A DNA stretch of 38,058 nt from Saccoglossus kowalevskii (taxonomy: Eukaryota > Hemichordata > Enteropneusta > Harrimaniidae): positions 1-38,058 of the forward strand of contig NW_003110772.1 in assembly GCF_000003605.2 (NCBI RefSeq). The letters are read 5' to 3'. A program made the translations under genes and the position numbers. The notes below the pieces were generated by a model. The model was not told the DNA's origin. It did no database searches and was given only the letters and a program-made list of their open reading frames with translations. Of the stretch, positions 21,025 through 34,219 are shown one piece after another (positions within the stretch are counted from its first letter, which is position 1; the number at the start of each line of letters is the position of its first letter).

Positions 21025-21966
21025 GTCTCCCATGCAAGAACTAACCACGCCCGAATTCACTTTACTTTAAACATTCGTCGTTGACCTAACCACAAAGCTG
21101 CATGTATTATTTGAAATTAAGCCGAATTGGCGGCTATTTCATGTTTTTGGATGTTTTAAAATCGATATCGCTGGCACAGGTACATTCTAGAATTGACCTA
21201 TGACCTCTACAAGCTTGGAGTATCACTACGGTAATTTAACAGCTTTTTCAGAAATATTTATTCTTATTTTCGAACTTTTAACTATGGGACTTGTTAATAT
21301 GATATCACAGGTAAAAATCACGAATGAAACTACCAACTTTGCAATCGTATTTTGCAACTTTGTATGTAGTTTGTTGTCAATTTTTCAGTTGGCTGTTGTC
21401 ATATTCTGCTAATATATGAGGCATTATCGATACATTTACTTAATGTTTTCGAAATTTAACTGCGGGGTTGTCATGACAATGACTTAGGTTAAATATAAAA
21501 GCAACTCCGCCAACATTTCTTTCGTTTTCCCAGACTTTGACACTTTTTTCTAACATTTTACACTCAGCTCATGTGAACATCTATAGGCTGCTTTCAACTA
21601 ACTTTTATTTAATTTGTCGACTTTACAACTGCGCGTTTCTATATGCCAACTACTTAGGTCATATATACAAATACATCTACCAACTTTGCAATAACTTTGT
21701 ACAACTTTGCATTCACTTTGAACAACTTCGCACGGTGTGTTAACTGCTCAAAACCCACTACGTGCTGACGGCATGAACAACTTGTACTTGAAAATTCGAA
21801 GGAATTAAAACACTTTTCATTAATTACAATAGTTACAAAAATTCTACGATTTTACACTATAAATGATTGACATCACTGTAAAAAAGAATGCAGGATCGTT
21901 GTTTTATATGTTTTATAGATGTGTGATGAAACAAAAAATAAATTGAACAGGTCTTTTATTCAGGGA
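21025..21966. repeat. Satellite monomer M23 (family B, 942 bp)
   Basis: Box at 21018-21069 reads CCCGAATTCAC. Private GCATGTATTATT and CCAGACTTTGACAC. The tail AACTGCTCAAAACC with GTGCTGACGG is shared with the tail of M32. Confidence 0.97.
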
Positions 21967-22910
21967 GTCTCCCATGCAAGAAATAAACCACGCCCGATTG
22001 CACTTTACTTTAAACATTCGTCGGTAACCTAACCACAAAGCTGCATGGATTATTTGAAATTAAGCCGAATTGGCGGCTATTACATGTTTTCAGAACTTTT
22101 AAATCGATATCGCTGGCACAAATACCTTCTAGAATTGACCGATGACCTCTACAAGCTTGGAGTAACACTACGGTAATTAAACAGCTTTTTCAGAAATATT
22201 TATTCATATTTTCGAACTTTTAACTATGGGACTTGTTAATATGATATCACAGGTAAAAATCACGAATTAAACTACCAACTTTGCAATCGTATTTTGCAAC
22301 TTTGTATGTAGTTTGTTGTCGATTTTTCAGTTGGCTGTTGTCATATTCTGCTAATATATGAGGCATTATCGATACATTTATTTAATGTTTTCGAAATTTA
22401 ACTGCGGGGTTGTCATGACAATGACTTAGGTTAAATATAAAAGCAACTCCGCCAACATTTCTTTCGTTTTCCCAAACTTTGCGCACTTTTTTCTAACATT
22501 TTACACTCAGCTCATGTGAACATCTATAGGCTGCTTTCAACTTACTTTTATTTAATTTGTCGACTTTACAACTGCGCCTTTCTATATGCCAACTACTTAG
22601 GTCATATATACAAATACATCTACCAACTTTGCAATAACTTTGTACAACTTTGCATTCACTTTGAACAACTTCGCACGGTGTGTTAACAGCTTAAAACCCA
22701 CTACGTGCCGACGGCATGAACAACTTGTACTTGAAAATTAGAAGGAATTAAAACACTTTTCATTAATTACAATAGTTACAAAAATTCTACGATTTTACAC
22801 TATAAATGATTGACATCACTGTAAAAAAGAATGCAGGATCGTTGTTTTATATGTTTTATAGATGTGTGATGAAACAAAAAAATAAATTCAACAGGTCGTT
22901 TAATCAGGGA
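21967..22910. repeat. Satellite monomer M24 (family B, 944 bp)
   Basis: Box at about 21960-22011 reads GCAAGAAATAAACCACG, the same type as M7. It carries the CAGAACTTTTAAATCG tract at about 22,080-22,148. It is the third holder of this tract after M7 and M19. Confidence 0.97.
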
Positions 22911-23839
22911 GTCTCCCATGCAAGAACTAACCACGAACGATTTCACTTTACTTTAAACATTCGTCGGTGACCTAACCACAAAGCTGCATGGATTATTTGA
23001 AATTAAGCCGAATTGGCGGCTGTTTTATGTTTTTGGATGTTTTAAAATCGATATCGCTGGCACAGGTACATTCTAGAATTGACCTATGTCCTCTACAAGC
23101 TTGGAGTAACACTACGGTAATTTAACAGCTTTTTCAGAAATATTTATTCATATTTTCGAACTTTTAACTATGGGACTTGTTAATATGATATCACAGGTAA
23201 AAATCACGAATGAAACTACCAACTTTGCAATCGCTTTTTGCAACTTTGTATGTAGTTTGTTGTCGAATTTTCAGTTGGCTGTTGTCATATTCTGCTAATA
23301 TATGAGGCATTATCGATACATTTACTTAATGTTTTCGAAATTTAACTGTGGTGTTGTCATGACAATGACTTAGGTTAAATATAAAAGTAACTCCGCCAAC
23401 ATTTCTTTCGTTTTCCCAAACTTTGCACACTTTACACACAGCTCATGTGAACATCTATAGGCTGCTTTCAACTAACTTTTATTTAATTTGTCGACTTTAC
23501 AACTGCGCGTTTCTATATGCCAACTACTTAGGTCATATATACAAATACATCTACCAACTTTGCAATAACTTTGTACAAATTTGCATTCACTTTGAACAAC
23601 TTCGCACGGTGTGTTAACAGCTTAAAACCCACTACGTGCCGACGGCATGAACAACTTGTACTTGAAAATTAGAAGAATTAAAACACTTTTCATTAATTAA
23701 AATAGTTACAAAATTCTACGATTTTACAGTATAAATGATTGACATCACTGTAAAAAAGAATGCAGGATCGTTGTTTTATATGTTTTATAGATGTGTGATG
23801 AAACAAAAAAATAAATTCAACAGGTCGTTTAATCAGGGA
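22911..23839. repeat. Satellite monomer M25 (family B, 929 bp, shortest)
   Basis: Box at 22904-22955 reads CCACGAACG. At about 23,425 CACACTTTACACACAG lacks about 13 bases (TTTTTCTAACATT in neighbours), a deletion between similar ACTTT and TTTAC stretches. DR1 altered (TATGTCC). Confidence 0.97.
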
Positions 23840-24783
23840 GTCTCCCATGCAAGAACTAACCACGAACGATTTCACTTTACTTTAAACATTCGTCGGTGAC
23901 CTAACCACAAAGCTGCATGGATTATTTGAAATTAAGCCGAATTGGCGGCTGTTTTATGTTTTTGGATGTTTTAAAATCGATATCGCTGGCACAGGTACAT
24001 TCTAGAATTGACCTATGACCTCTACAAGCTTGGAGTAACATTACGGTAATTTAACAGCTTTTTCAGAAATATTTATTCATATTTTCGAACTTTTAACTAT
24101 GGGAATTGTTAATATGATATCACAGGTAAAAATCACGAATGAAACTACCAACTTTGCAATCGCTTTTTGCAACTTTGTATGTAGTTTGTTGTCGATTTTT
24201 CAGTTGGCTGTTGTCATATTCTGCTAATATATGAGGCATTATCGATACATTTACTTAATGTTTTCGAAATTTAACTGCGGGGTTGTCATGACAATGACTT
24301 AGGTTAAATATAAAAGTAACTCCGCCAACATTTCTTTCGTTTTCCCAAACATTGCACACTTTTTTCTAACATTTTACACTCAGCTCATGTGAACATCTAT
24401 AGGCTGCTTTCAACTAACTTTTATTTAATTTGTCGACTTTACAACTACGCCTTTCTATATGCCAACTACTTAGGTCATATATACAAATACATCTACCAAC
24501 TTTGCAATAACTTTGTACAACTTTGCATTCACTTTGAACAACTTCGCACGGTGTGTTAACAGCTTAAAACCCACTACGTGCCGACGGCATGAACAACTTG
24601 TACTTGAAAATTAGAAGGAATTAAAACACTTTTCATTAATTACAATAGTTACAAAAATTCTACGATTTTACACTATAAATGATTGACATCACTGTAAAAA
24701 AGAATGCAGGATCGTTGTTTTATATGTTTTATAGATGTGTGATGAAACAAAAAAATAAATTCAACAGGTCGTTTAATCAGGGA
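23840..24783. repeat. Satellite monomer M26 (family B, 944 bp)
   Basis: Box at 23833-23884 reads CCACGAACG. GGGAATTGTT is shared with M37 only; ACAACTACGCC is private here. The preceding tail has single-base losses (AGAAGAATTAAAAC). Confidence 0.97.
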
Positions 24784-26414
24784 GTCTCCCATGCAAGAAC
24801 TAACCACGACCGATTTCACTTTACTTTAAACATTCGTCGGTGACCTAACCACAAAGCTGCATGGATTATTTGAAATTAAGCCGAATTGGCGGCTGTTTTA
24901 TGTTTTTGGATGTTTTAAAATCGATATCGCTGACACAGGTACATTCTAGAATTGACCTATGACCTCTACAAGCTTGGAGTAACACTTCGGTAATTTAACA
25001 GCTTTTTCAGAAATATTTATTCATATTTTCGAACTTTTAACTATGGGATTTGTTAATATGATATCACAGATAAAAATCACGAATGAAACTACCAACTTTG
25101 CAATCGCTTTTTGCAACTTTGTATGTAGTTTGTTGTCGATTTTTCAGTTGGCTGTTGTCATATTCTGCTAATATATGAGGCATTATCGATACATTTACTT
25201 AATGTTTTCGAAATTTAACTGCGGTGTTGTCATGACAATGACTTAGGTTAAATATAAAAGTAACTCCGCCAACATTTCTTTCGTTTTCCCAAACATTGCA
25301 CACTTTTTTCTAACATTTTACACTCAGCTCATGTGAACATCTGTAGGCTGCTTTCAACTAACTTTTATTTAATTTGTCGACTTTACAACTGCGCCTTTCT
25401 AAATGCGAATTACTTAGGTCATATATACAAATACATCTACCAACTTTGCAATAACTTTGTACAACTTTGCATTCACTTTGAACAACTTCGCACGGTGTGT
25501 TAACAGCTTAAAACCCACTACGTGCCGACGGCATGAACAACTTGTACTTGAAAATTAGAAGGAATTAAAACACTTTTCATTAATTACAATAGTTACAAAA
25601 ATTCTACGATTTTACACTATAAATGATTGACATCACTGTAAAAAAGAATGCAGGATCGTTGTTTTATATGTTTTATAGATGTGTGATGAAACAAAAAAAT
25701 AAATTCAACAGGTCGTTTAATCAGGGAGTCTCCCATGCAAGAACTAACCACGACCGATTTCACTTTACTTTAAACATTTGTCGGTGACCTAACCACAAAG
25801 CTGCATGGATTATTTGAAATTAAGCCGAATTGGCGGCTGTTTTATGTTTTTGGATGTTTTAAAATCGATATCGCTGACACAGGTACATTCTAGAATTGAC
25901 CTATGACCTCTACAAGCTTGGAGTAACACTTCGGTAATTTAACAGCTTTTTCAGAAATATTTATTCATATTTTCGAACTTTTAACTATGGGATTTGTTAA
26001 TATGATATCACAGATAAAAATCACGAATGAAACTACCAACTTTGCAATCGCTTTTTGCAACTTTGTATGTAGTTTGTTGTCGATTTTTCAGTTGGCTGTT
26101 GTCATATTCTGCTAATATATGAGGCATTATCGATACATTTACTTAATGTTTTCGAAATTTAACTGCGGTGTTGTCATGACAATGACTTAGGTTAAATATA
26201 AAAGTAACTCCGCCAACATTTCTTTCGTTTTCCCCAACATTGCACACTTTTTTCTAACATTTTACACTCAGCTCATGTGAACATCTGTAGGCTGCTTTCA
26301 ACTAACTTTTATTTAATTTGTCGACTTTACAACTGCGCCTTTCTAAATGCGAACTACTTAGGTCATATATACAAATACATCTACCAACTTTGCAATAACT
26401 TTGTACAACTTTGC
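24530..26414. repeat. Very recent single-monomer duplication (M27/M28, 944 bp)
   Basis: M27 and M28 share at least five variants found nowhere else as a set and differ at only about three visible positions. M26 and M29 on either side lack the set, so one monomer was duplicated in place by unequal exchange. Confidence 0.9.
24784..25727. repeat. Satellite monomer M27 (family B, 944 bp)
   Basis: Box at 24777-24828 reads CCACGACCG. CGCTGACACAGG, ACACTTCGG, CACAGATAAAAATC, CATCTGTAGG and TCTAAATGCGAA all recur in M28, which differs at only a handful of positions. Confidence 0.97.
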
Positions 26415-26671
26415 ATTCACTTTGAACAACTTCGCACGGTGTGTTAACAGCTTAAAACCCACTACGTGCCGACGGCATGAACAACTTGTACTTGAAAATT
26501 AGAAGGAATTAAAACACTTTTCATTAATTACAATAGTTACAAAAATTCTACGATTTTACACTATAAATGATTGACATCACTGTAAAAAAGAATGCAGGAT
26601 CGTTGTTTTATATGTTTTATAGATGTGTGATGAAACAAAAAAATAAATTCAACAGGTCGTTTAATCAGGGA
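25728..26671. repeat. Satellite monomer M28 (family B, 944 bp)
   Basis: Box at 25721-25772. Near-identical copy of M27. Differences I can see: ACATTTGTCGG for ACATTCGTCGG, TCCCCAACATTG for TCCCAAACATTG, GCGAACTACTT for GCGAATTACTT. Confidence 0.97.
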
Positions 26672-27616
26672 GTCTCCCATGCAAGAACTAACCACGACCG
26701 ATTTCACTTTACTTTAAACATTCGTCGGTGACCTAACCACAAAGCTGCATGGATTATTTGAAATTAAGCCGAATTGGCGGCTGTTTTATGTTTTTGGATG
26801 TTTTAAAATCGATATCGCTGGCACAGGTACATTCTAGAATTGACCTATGACCTCTACAAGCTTGGAGTAACACTACGGTAATTTAACAGCTTTTTCAGAA
26901 ATATTTATTCATATTTTCGAACTTTTAACTATGGGACTTGTTAATATGATATCACAGGTAAAAATCACGAATGAAACTACCAACTTTGCAATCGCTTTTT
27001 GCAACTTTGTATGTAGTTTGTTGTCGATTTTTCAGTTGGCTGTTGTCATATTCTGCTAATATATGAGGCATTATCGATACATTTACTTAATGTTTTCGAA
27101 ATTTAACTGCGGGGTTTTCATGACAATGACTTAGGTTAAATATAAAAGCAACCCCTTCAACATTTCTTTCGTTTTCCCAAACATTGCACACTTTTTTCTA
27201 ACATTTTACACTCAGCTCATGTGAACATCTATAGGCTGCTTTCAACTAATTTTTATTAAATTTGTCGACTTTACAACTGCGCGTTTCTATATGCCAACTA
27301 CTTAGGTCATATATACAAATACATCTACCAACTTTGCAATAAAATTTTACAACTTTGCATTCACTTTGAACAACTTCGCACGGTGTGTTAACAGCTTAAA
27401 ACCCACTACGTGCCAATGGCATGAACAACTTGTCCTTGAAAATTAGAAGGAATTACAACACTTTTCATTAATTAAAATAGTTACAAAAATTCTACGATTT
27501 TACAGTATAAATGATTGACATCACTGTAAAAAAGAATGCAGGATCGTTGTTTTATATGTTTTATAGATATGTGATGAAACAAAAAAAATAAATTCAACAG
27601 GTCGTTTAATCAGGGA
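26672..27616. repeat. Satellite monomer M29 (family B, 945 bp)
   Basis: Box at 26665-26716 reads CCACGACCG. GCAACCCCTTCAAC and GGGGTTTTCATGAC (broken palindrome) are private. The tail has AATAAAATTTTACAAC, which disrupts the phased ACTTTG cluster, and GTGCCAATGGC as in the M20 tail. Confidence 0.97.
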
Positions 27617-28560
27617 GTCTCCCATGCAAGAACTAACCACGCCCGATTTCACTTTACATTAAACATTCGTCGTTGACCTAACCACAAAGCTGCATGAATT
27701 ATTTGAAATTAAGCCGAATTGGCGGCTATTTCAAGTTTTTGGATGTTTAAAAATCAATATCGCTGGCACAGGTACATTCTAGAATTGACCTATGACCTGT
27801 ACAAGCTTGGTGTATCACTACGGTAATTTAACAGCTTTTTCAGAAATATTTATTCATATTTTCGAACTTTTAACTATGGGACTTGTTAATATGATATCAC
27901 AGATAAAAATCACGAATGAAACTACCAACTTTGCAATCGCTTTTTGCAACTTTGTATGTAGTTTGTTGTCGATTTTTCAGTTGGCTGTTGTCATATTCTG
28001 CTAATATATGAGGCATTATCGATACATTTACTTAATGTTTTCGAAATTTAACTGCGGGGTTGTCATGACAATGACTTAGGTTAAATATAAAAGCAACTCC
28101 GTCAACATTTCTTTCGTTTTCCCAAACATTGCACACTTTTTTCTAACATTTTACACTCAGCTCATGTGAACATCTATAGGCTGCTTTCACCTAACTTTTA
28201 TTTAATTTGTCGACTTTACAACTGCGCGTTTCTATATGCCAACTACTTAGGTCATATATACAAATACATCTACCAACTTTGCAATAATTTTGTACAACTT
28301 TGCATTCACTTTGAACAACTTCGCACGGTGTGTTAACAGCTTAAAACCCACTACGTGCCGACGGCATGAACAACTTGTACTTGAAAATTAGAAGGAATTA
28401 AAACACTTTTCATTAATTACAATAGTTACAAAAATTCTACGATTTTACACTATAAATGATTGACATCACTGTAAAAAAGTGTGCAGGATCGTTGTTTTAT
28501 ATGTTTTATAGATGTGTGATGAAACAAAAAAATAAATTCAACAGGTCGTTTAATCAGGGA
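27617..28560. repeat. Satellite monomer M30 (family B, 944 bp)
   Basis: Box at 27610-27661, family B with CTTTACATTAAAC. TATTTCAAGTTTTTGG and CTTGGTGTATCAC are shared with the next monomer, M31. Palindrome intact. Confidence 0.97.
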
Positions 28561-29501
28561 GTCTCCCATGCAAGAACTAACCACGCCCGATTTCACTTTA
28601 CTTTAAACATTCGTCGTTGACCTAACCACAAAGCTGCATGAATTATTTGAAATTAAGCCGAATTGGCGGCTATTTCAAGTTTTTGGACGTTTAAATATCG
28701 TATTCGCTGGCACAGGTACATTCTAGAATTGACCTATGACCTCTACAAGCTTGGTGTATCACTACGGTAATTTAACAGCTTTTTCAGAAATATTTATTCA
28801 TATTTTCGAACTTTTAACTATAGGACTTGTTAATATGATATCACAGGTAAAAATCACGAATGAAACTACCAACTTTGCAATCGTATTTTGCAACTTTGTA
28901 TGAAGTTTGTTGTCGATTTTTCAGTTGGCTGTTGTCATATTCTGCTAATATATGAGGCATTATCGATACATTTACTTAATGTTTTCGAAATTTAACTGCG
29001 GGGTTGTCATGACAATGACTTAGGTTAAATATAAAAGCAACTCCGCCAACATTTCATTCGTTTTCCCAAACTTTGCACACTTCTTTCTAACATTTTACAC
29101 TCAGCTCATGTGAACATCTATAGGCTGCTTTCAACTAATTTTTATTTAATATGTCGACTTTACAACTGCGCGTTTCTATACCCAACTACTTATGTCATAT
29201 ATACAAATACATCTACCAACTTTGCAATAACTTTGTACAACTGTGCATTCACTTTGAACAACTTCGCACGGTGTGTTAACTGTTCAAAACCCCACTACGT
29301 GCTGACGGCATGAACAACTTGTACTTGAAAATTAGACGATTAAACACTTTTCATTAATTACAATAGTTACAAAAATTCTACGATTTTACACTATAAATGA
29401 TTGACATCTCTGTAAAAAAGAATGCAGGATCGTTGTTTTATATGTTTTATAGATGTGTGATGAAACAAAAAAATAAATTCATCAGGTCGTTTAATCAGGG
29501 A
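28561..29501. repeat. Satellite monomer M31 (family B, 941 bp)
   Basis: Box at 28554-28605, family B. ATATCGTATTCGC and ACTATAGGACTTG are private. The tail has CTATACCCAACTAC, AACTGTTCAAAACC and an AGACGATTAAACAC deletion. Confidence 0.97.
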
Positions 29502-30445
29502 GTCTCCCATGCAAGAACTAACCACGACCGATTTCACTTTACTTTAAACATTCGTCGGTGACCTAACCACAAAGCTGCATGGATTATTCGAAATTAAGCC
29601 GAATTGGCGGCTGTTTTATGTTTTTGGATGTTTTAAAATCGATATCGCTGGCACAGGTACATTCTAGAATTGACCTATGACCTCTACAAGCTTGGAGTAA
29701 CACTACGGTAATTTAACAGCTTTTTCAGAAATATTTATTCATATTTTCGAACTTTTAACTATGAGATTTGTTAATATGATATCACAGGTAAAAATCACGA
29801 ATGAAACTACCAACTTTGCAATCGCTTTTTGCAACTTTGTATGTAGTTTGTTGTCGATTTTTCAGTTGGCTGTTGTCATATTCTGCTAATATATAAAGCA
29901 TTATCGATACATTTACATAATGTTTTCGAAATTTAACTGCGGTGTTGTCATGACAATGACTTAGGTTAAATATGAAAGTAACTCGGCCAACATTTCTTAC
30001 GTTTTCCCAAACATTGCACACTTTTTTCTAACATTTTACACTCAGCTCATGTGAACATCTGTAGGCTGCTTTCAACTAACTTTTATTTAATTTGTCGACT
30101 TTACAACTGCGCCTTTCTATATGCCAACTACTTAGGTCATATATACAAATACATCTACCAACTTTGCAATAACTTTGTACAACTTTGCATTCACTTTGAA
30201 CAACTTCGCACGGTGTGTTAACTGCTCAAAACCCACTACGTGCTGACGGCATGGACAACTTGTACTTGAAAATTAGAAGGAATTAAAACAATTTTCATTA
30301 ATTACAATAGTTACAAAAATTCTACGATTTTACACTATAAATGATTGACATCACTGTAATAAAGAATGTAGGATCGTTGTTTTATATGTTTTATGGATGT
30401 GTGATGAAGCAAAAAAATAAATTCAACAGGTCGTTTACTCAGGGA
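29502..30445. repeat. Satellite monomer M32 (B-to-A junction, 944 bp)
   Basis: Box at 29495-29546 reads CCACGACCG. Body and most of the tail are family B (GTCATATTC, CTTCGCACGG, TTGTACTTG, GATTTTACAC to about 30,335). After GTTTTATGGATG the next box is family A, so the switch is at about 30,340-30,440. Confidence 0.96.
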
Positions 30446-31385
30446 GCCTCCCATGCAAGTACTAACCACGCCCGATTGCGCTTTACTTTAAACATTCATC
30501 GGTGACCTAACCACAAAGCTGCATGGATTATTTGAAATTAAGCCGAATTGGCGGATATTTCATGTTTTTGGATGTTTTAAAATCGATATCGCTGGAACAG
30601 GTACATTCTAGAATTGAACTATGACCTCTACAAGCTTGGAGTAACACTACGGAAATTTACCAGCTTTTTCAGAAATATTTATTCATATTCCGAACTTTTA
30701 ACTATGGGATTTGTTAATATGATATCACAGATAAAAATCACGAATGAAACTACCAACTTTGCAATCGCTTTTTGCAACTTTGTATGTAGTTTGTTGTCGA
30801 TTTTTCAGTTGGTTGTTGTGATATTCTGCTAATATATGAGGCATTATCGATACATTTACTTAATGTTTTCGAAATTTAACTGTGGGGTTGTCATGACAAT
30901 GACTTAGGTTAAATATAAAAGCAAATCCGCCAACATTTCTTTCGTTTTCCCAAACTTTGCTCACTTTTTTCCAACATTATTCAGCTCATGTGAACATCTA
31001 TAGGCTGCTTTTAACTAACTTTTATTTAATTTGTCGACTTTACAACTGCGCTTTTCTATATGCCAACTACTTAGGTCATATATACAAATACATCTACCAA
31101 CTTTGCAATAACTTTGTACAACTTTGCATTCACTTTGAACAACTTTGCACGGTGTGTTAACAGCTTAAAATCCACTACGTGACGACAGCATGAACAATTT
31201 GTCCTTGAAAATTAGAAGGAATTAAAACACTTTTCTTTAATTGAAATAGTTACAAAAATTCTACGATTTTTCACTATAGATGATTGACATCACTGTAAAA
31301 AAGAATGCAGGATCGTTGTTTTATATATTTTATGGGTGTGTGATGAAACAAAAAAAATAAATTCAACAGGTCGTTTATTCAGGGA
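30446..31385. repeat. Satellite monomer M33 (family A, 940 bp)
   Basis: Box at 30439-30490 reads GAGCCTCCC. TTGAACTATGACC and CATATTCCGAAC link it to M1 and M18, while ACATTATTCAGC in the tail links it to M17. Confidence 0.97.
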
Positions 31386-32332
31386 GTCTCCCATGCCCGT
31401 ACTAACCACGCCCTATTGCGCTTTACTTTAAACATTCGTCGGTGACCTAACCACAAAGCTGCATGGATTATTTGAAATTAAGCCGAATTGGCGGCTATTT
31501 CATATTTTTGGATGTTTTAAAATCGACATCGCTGGCACAGGTACATTCTAGAATTGACCTATGACCTCTACAAGCTTGGAGTAACACTACGGTAATTTAA
31601 CAGCTTTTTCAGAAATATTTATTCATATTTTCGAACTTTTAACTATGGGATTTGTTAATATGATATCACAGGTAAAAATCACGAATGAAACTACCGACTT
31701 TGAAATCGATTTTTGCAACTTTGTATGTAGTTTGTTGTCGATTTTTCAGTTGGTTGTTGTGATATTCTGCTAATATATGAGGCATTATCGATACATTTAC
31801 TTAATGTTTTCGAAATTTAACTGCGGGGTTGTCATGACAATGACTTAGGCTAAATATAAAAGCAACTCCGCCAACATTTCTTTCGTTTTCTCAAACTTTG
31901 CACACTTTTTTCTAACATTTTACACTCAGCTCATGTGAACATCTATAGGCTGCTTTCAACTAACTTTTATTTAATTTGTCGACTTTACAACTGCGCGATT
32001 CTATATGCCAACTACTTAGGTCATATATACAAATACATTTACAAACTTTGCAATAACTTTGTACAACTTTGCATTCACTTTGAACAACTTTGCACGGTGT
32101 GTTAACAGCTTAAAACCCACTACGTGCCGACGGCATGAACAACTTGTCCTTGAAAATTAGAAGGAATTAAAACACTTTTCATTAATTAAAATAGTTACAA
32201 AAATTCCACGATTTTTCACTATAAATGATTGACATCACTGTTAAAAAGAATGCCGGGTCGTTGTTTTATATATTTTATGGGTGTGTGATGAAACAAAAAA
32301 AAAATAAATTCAACAGGTCGTTTATTCAGGGA
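31386..32332. repeat. Satellite monomer M34 (family A, 947 bp)
   Basis: Box at 31379-31430 reads CATGCCCGTACTAACC and GCCCTATTGCG. CTACCGACTTTGAAATCG and TTAGGCTAAAT are private. The tail TGCCGGGTCG is shared with the M16 and M37 tails. Confidence 0.97.
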
Positions 32333-33273
32333 GTCTCCCATGCAAGTACTAACCACGCCCGATTGCGCATTACTTTAAACATACGTAGATGACCTAACCA
32401 CAAAGCTGCATGGATTATTTGAAATTAAGCCGAATTGGCGGATATTTCATGTTTTTGGATGTTTTAAAATCGACATCGCTGGCACAGGTACATTCTAGAA
32501 TTGACCTATGACCTCTGCAAGCTTGGAGTAACACTACGGAAATTTAACAGCATTTTCAGAAATATCTATTCTTATTTTCGAACTTTTAACTATGGGACTT
32601 GTAATTATGATATCACAGGTAAAAATCACGAATGAAACTACCAACTTTGCAATCGCTTTTTGCAACTTTGTATGTAGTTTGTTGTCGATTTTTCAGTTGG
32701 CTGTTGAGATATTCTGCTTATATATGAGGCATTATCGATACATTTACTTAATGTTTTCGAACTTTAACTGCGGGGTTGCCATGGCAATGACTTACGTTAA
32801 ATATAAATGCAACTCCGCCAACATTTCTTTCGTTTTCCCAAACTTTGCACACTTTTTTCTAACATCTTACACTCAGCTAATGAGAACATCTATAGGCTGC
32901 TTTCAACTAACTTTTATTTAATTTGTCGACTTTACAACTGCACGTTTCTATATGCCAACTACTTAGGTCATATATACAAATACATTTACAAACTTTTCAA
33001 TAACTTTGTACAACTTTGCATTCACTTTGAACAGCTTTGCACGGTGTGTTAACAGCTTAAAACCCACTACGTTTCGACGGCATGATCAACTTGTCCTTGA
33101 AAATTAGAAGGAATTAAAACACTTTTCATTAATTAAAATAGTTACAAAAATTCCACGATTTTTCACTATAAATGATTGACATCACTGTTAAAAAGAATGC
33201 AGGATCGTTGTTTTATATGTTTTATGGATGTGTGATGAAACAAAAAAAAATCAACAGGTCGTTTATTCAGGGA
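32333..33273. repeat. Satellite monomer M35 (family A, 941 bp)
   Basis: Box at 32326-32377 with GCGCATTAC. Sister of M2 and M38; GCCATGGC palindrome at 32776-32787. GTTGAGATATTC is private. The tail has GTTTCGACGGCATGATC as in M2. Confidence 0.97.
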
Positions 33274-34219
33274 GTCTCCGATGCAAGTACTAGCCACGCC
33301 TGATTGCGCTATACTTTAAACATTCGACGGTGACCTAACCACAAAGCTGCATAGATTATTTGAAATTAAGCCGAATTGGCGGCTATTTCATATTTTTAGA
33401 TGTTTTAAAATCGACATCACTGGCACAGGTACATTCTAGAATTGACCAATGACCTCTACAAGCTTGGAGTAACACGACGGTAATTTAACAGCTTTTTCAG
33501 AAATATTTATTCATATTTTCGAACTTTTAACTATGGGATTTGTTAATATGATATCACAGGTAAAAATCACGAATGAAACTACCATCTTTGCAATCGCTTT
33601 TTGCAACTTTGTATGTAGTTTGTTGTCGATTTTTCAGTTGGCTGTTGTGATATTCTGCTAATATATGAGGCATTATCGATACATTTACTTAATGTTTTCG
33701 AAATTTAACTGGGGGTTGTCATGACAATGACTTGGGTTAAATATAAAAGCAACTCCGCCAACATTTCTTTCGTTTTCTCAAACTTTGCACACTTTTTTCT
33801 AACATTTTACACTCAGTTCATGTGAACATCTATAGGCTGCTTTCAACTAACTTTTATTTAATATGTCGACCATACAACTGCGCGTTTTTATATGCCAACT
33901 ACTTAGGTCATATATACAAATACATCTACAAACTTTGCAATAACTTTGTACAACTTTGCATTTACTTTGAACAACTTTGCACGGTGTGTTAACAGCTTAA
34001 AATCCACTACGTGACGACAGCATGAACAACTTGTCCTTGAAAATTGGAAGGAATTAAAACACTTTTCATTAATTGAAATAGTTACAAAAATTCTACGATT
34101 TTTCACTATAGATGGTTGACATCACTGTAAAAAAGAATGCAGGATCGTTGTTTTATATATTTTATGGGTGTGTGATGAAACAAAAAAAAAAAAAATTCAA
34201 CAAGTCGTTTATTCAGGGA
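33274..34219. repeat. Satellite monomer M36 (family A, 946 bp)
   Basis: Box at 33267-33318 is degraded (TCCGATGCAAG, ACTAGCCACGCCTG). Sister of M3. The tail (AAATCCACTACGTGACG, GAAAATTGGAAGG, GATGGTTGAC) matches the M1 tail. Confidence 0.97.

Larger units (their letters stand above)
19850..23420. repeat. Three-monomer repeat (offset 2,830 bp, M21 tail-M22 and M24 tail-M25)
   Basis: CCACGAACGATTTC, GGCTGTTTTATG and TGTGGTGTTGTC follow one another at 20,100-20,526 and again at 22,930-23,356, with matching upstream tails (TTGTACTTG, GATTTTACAC). The intervening M23 and M24 are not copies of each other, so the unit of exchange was three monomers. Confidence 0.75.
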
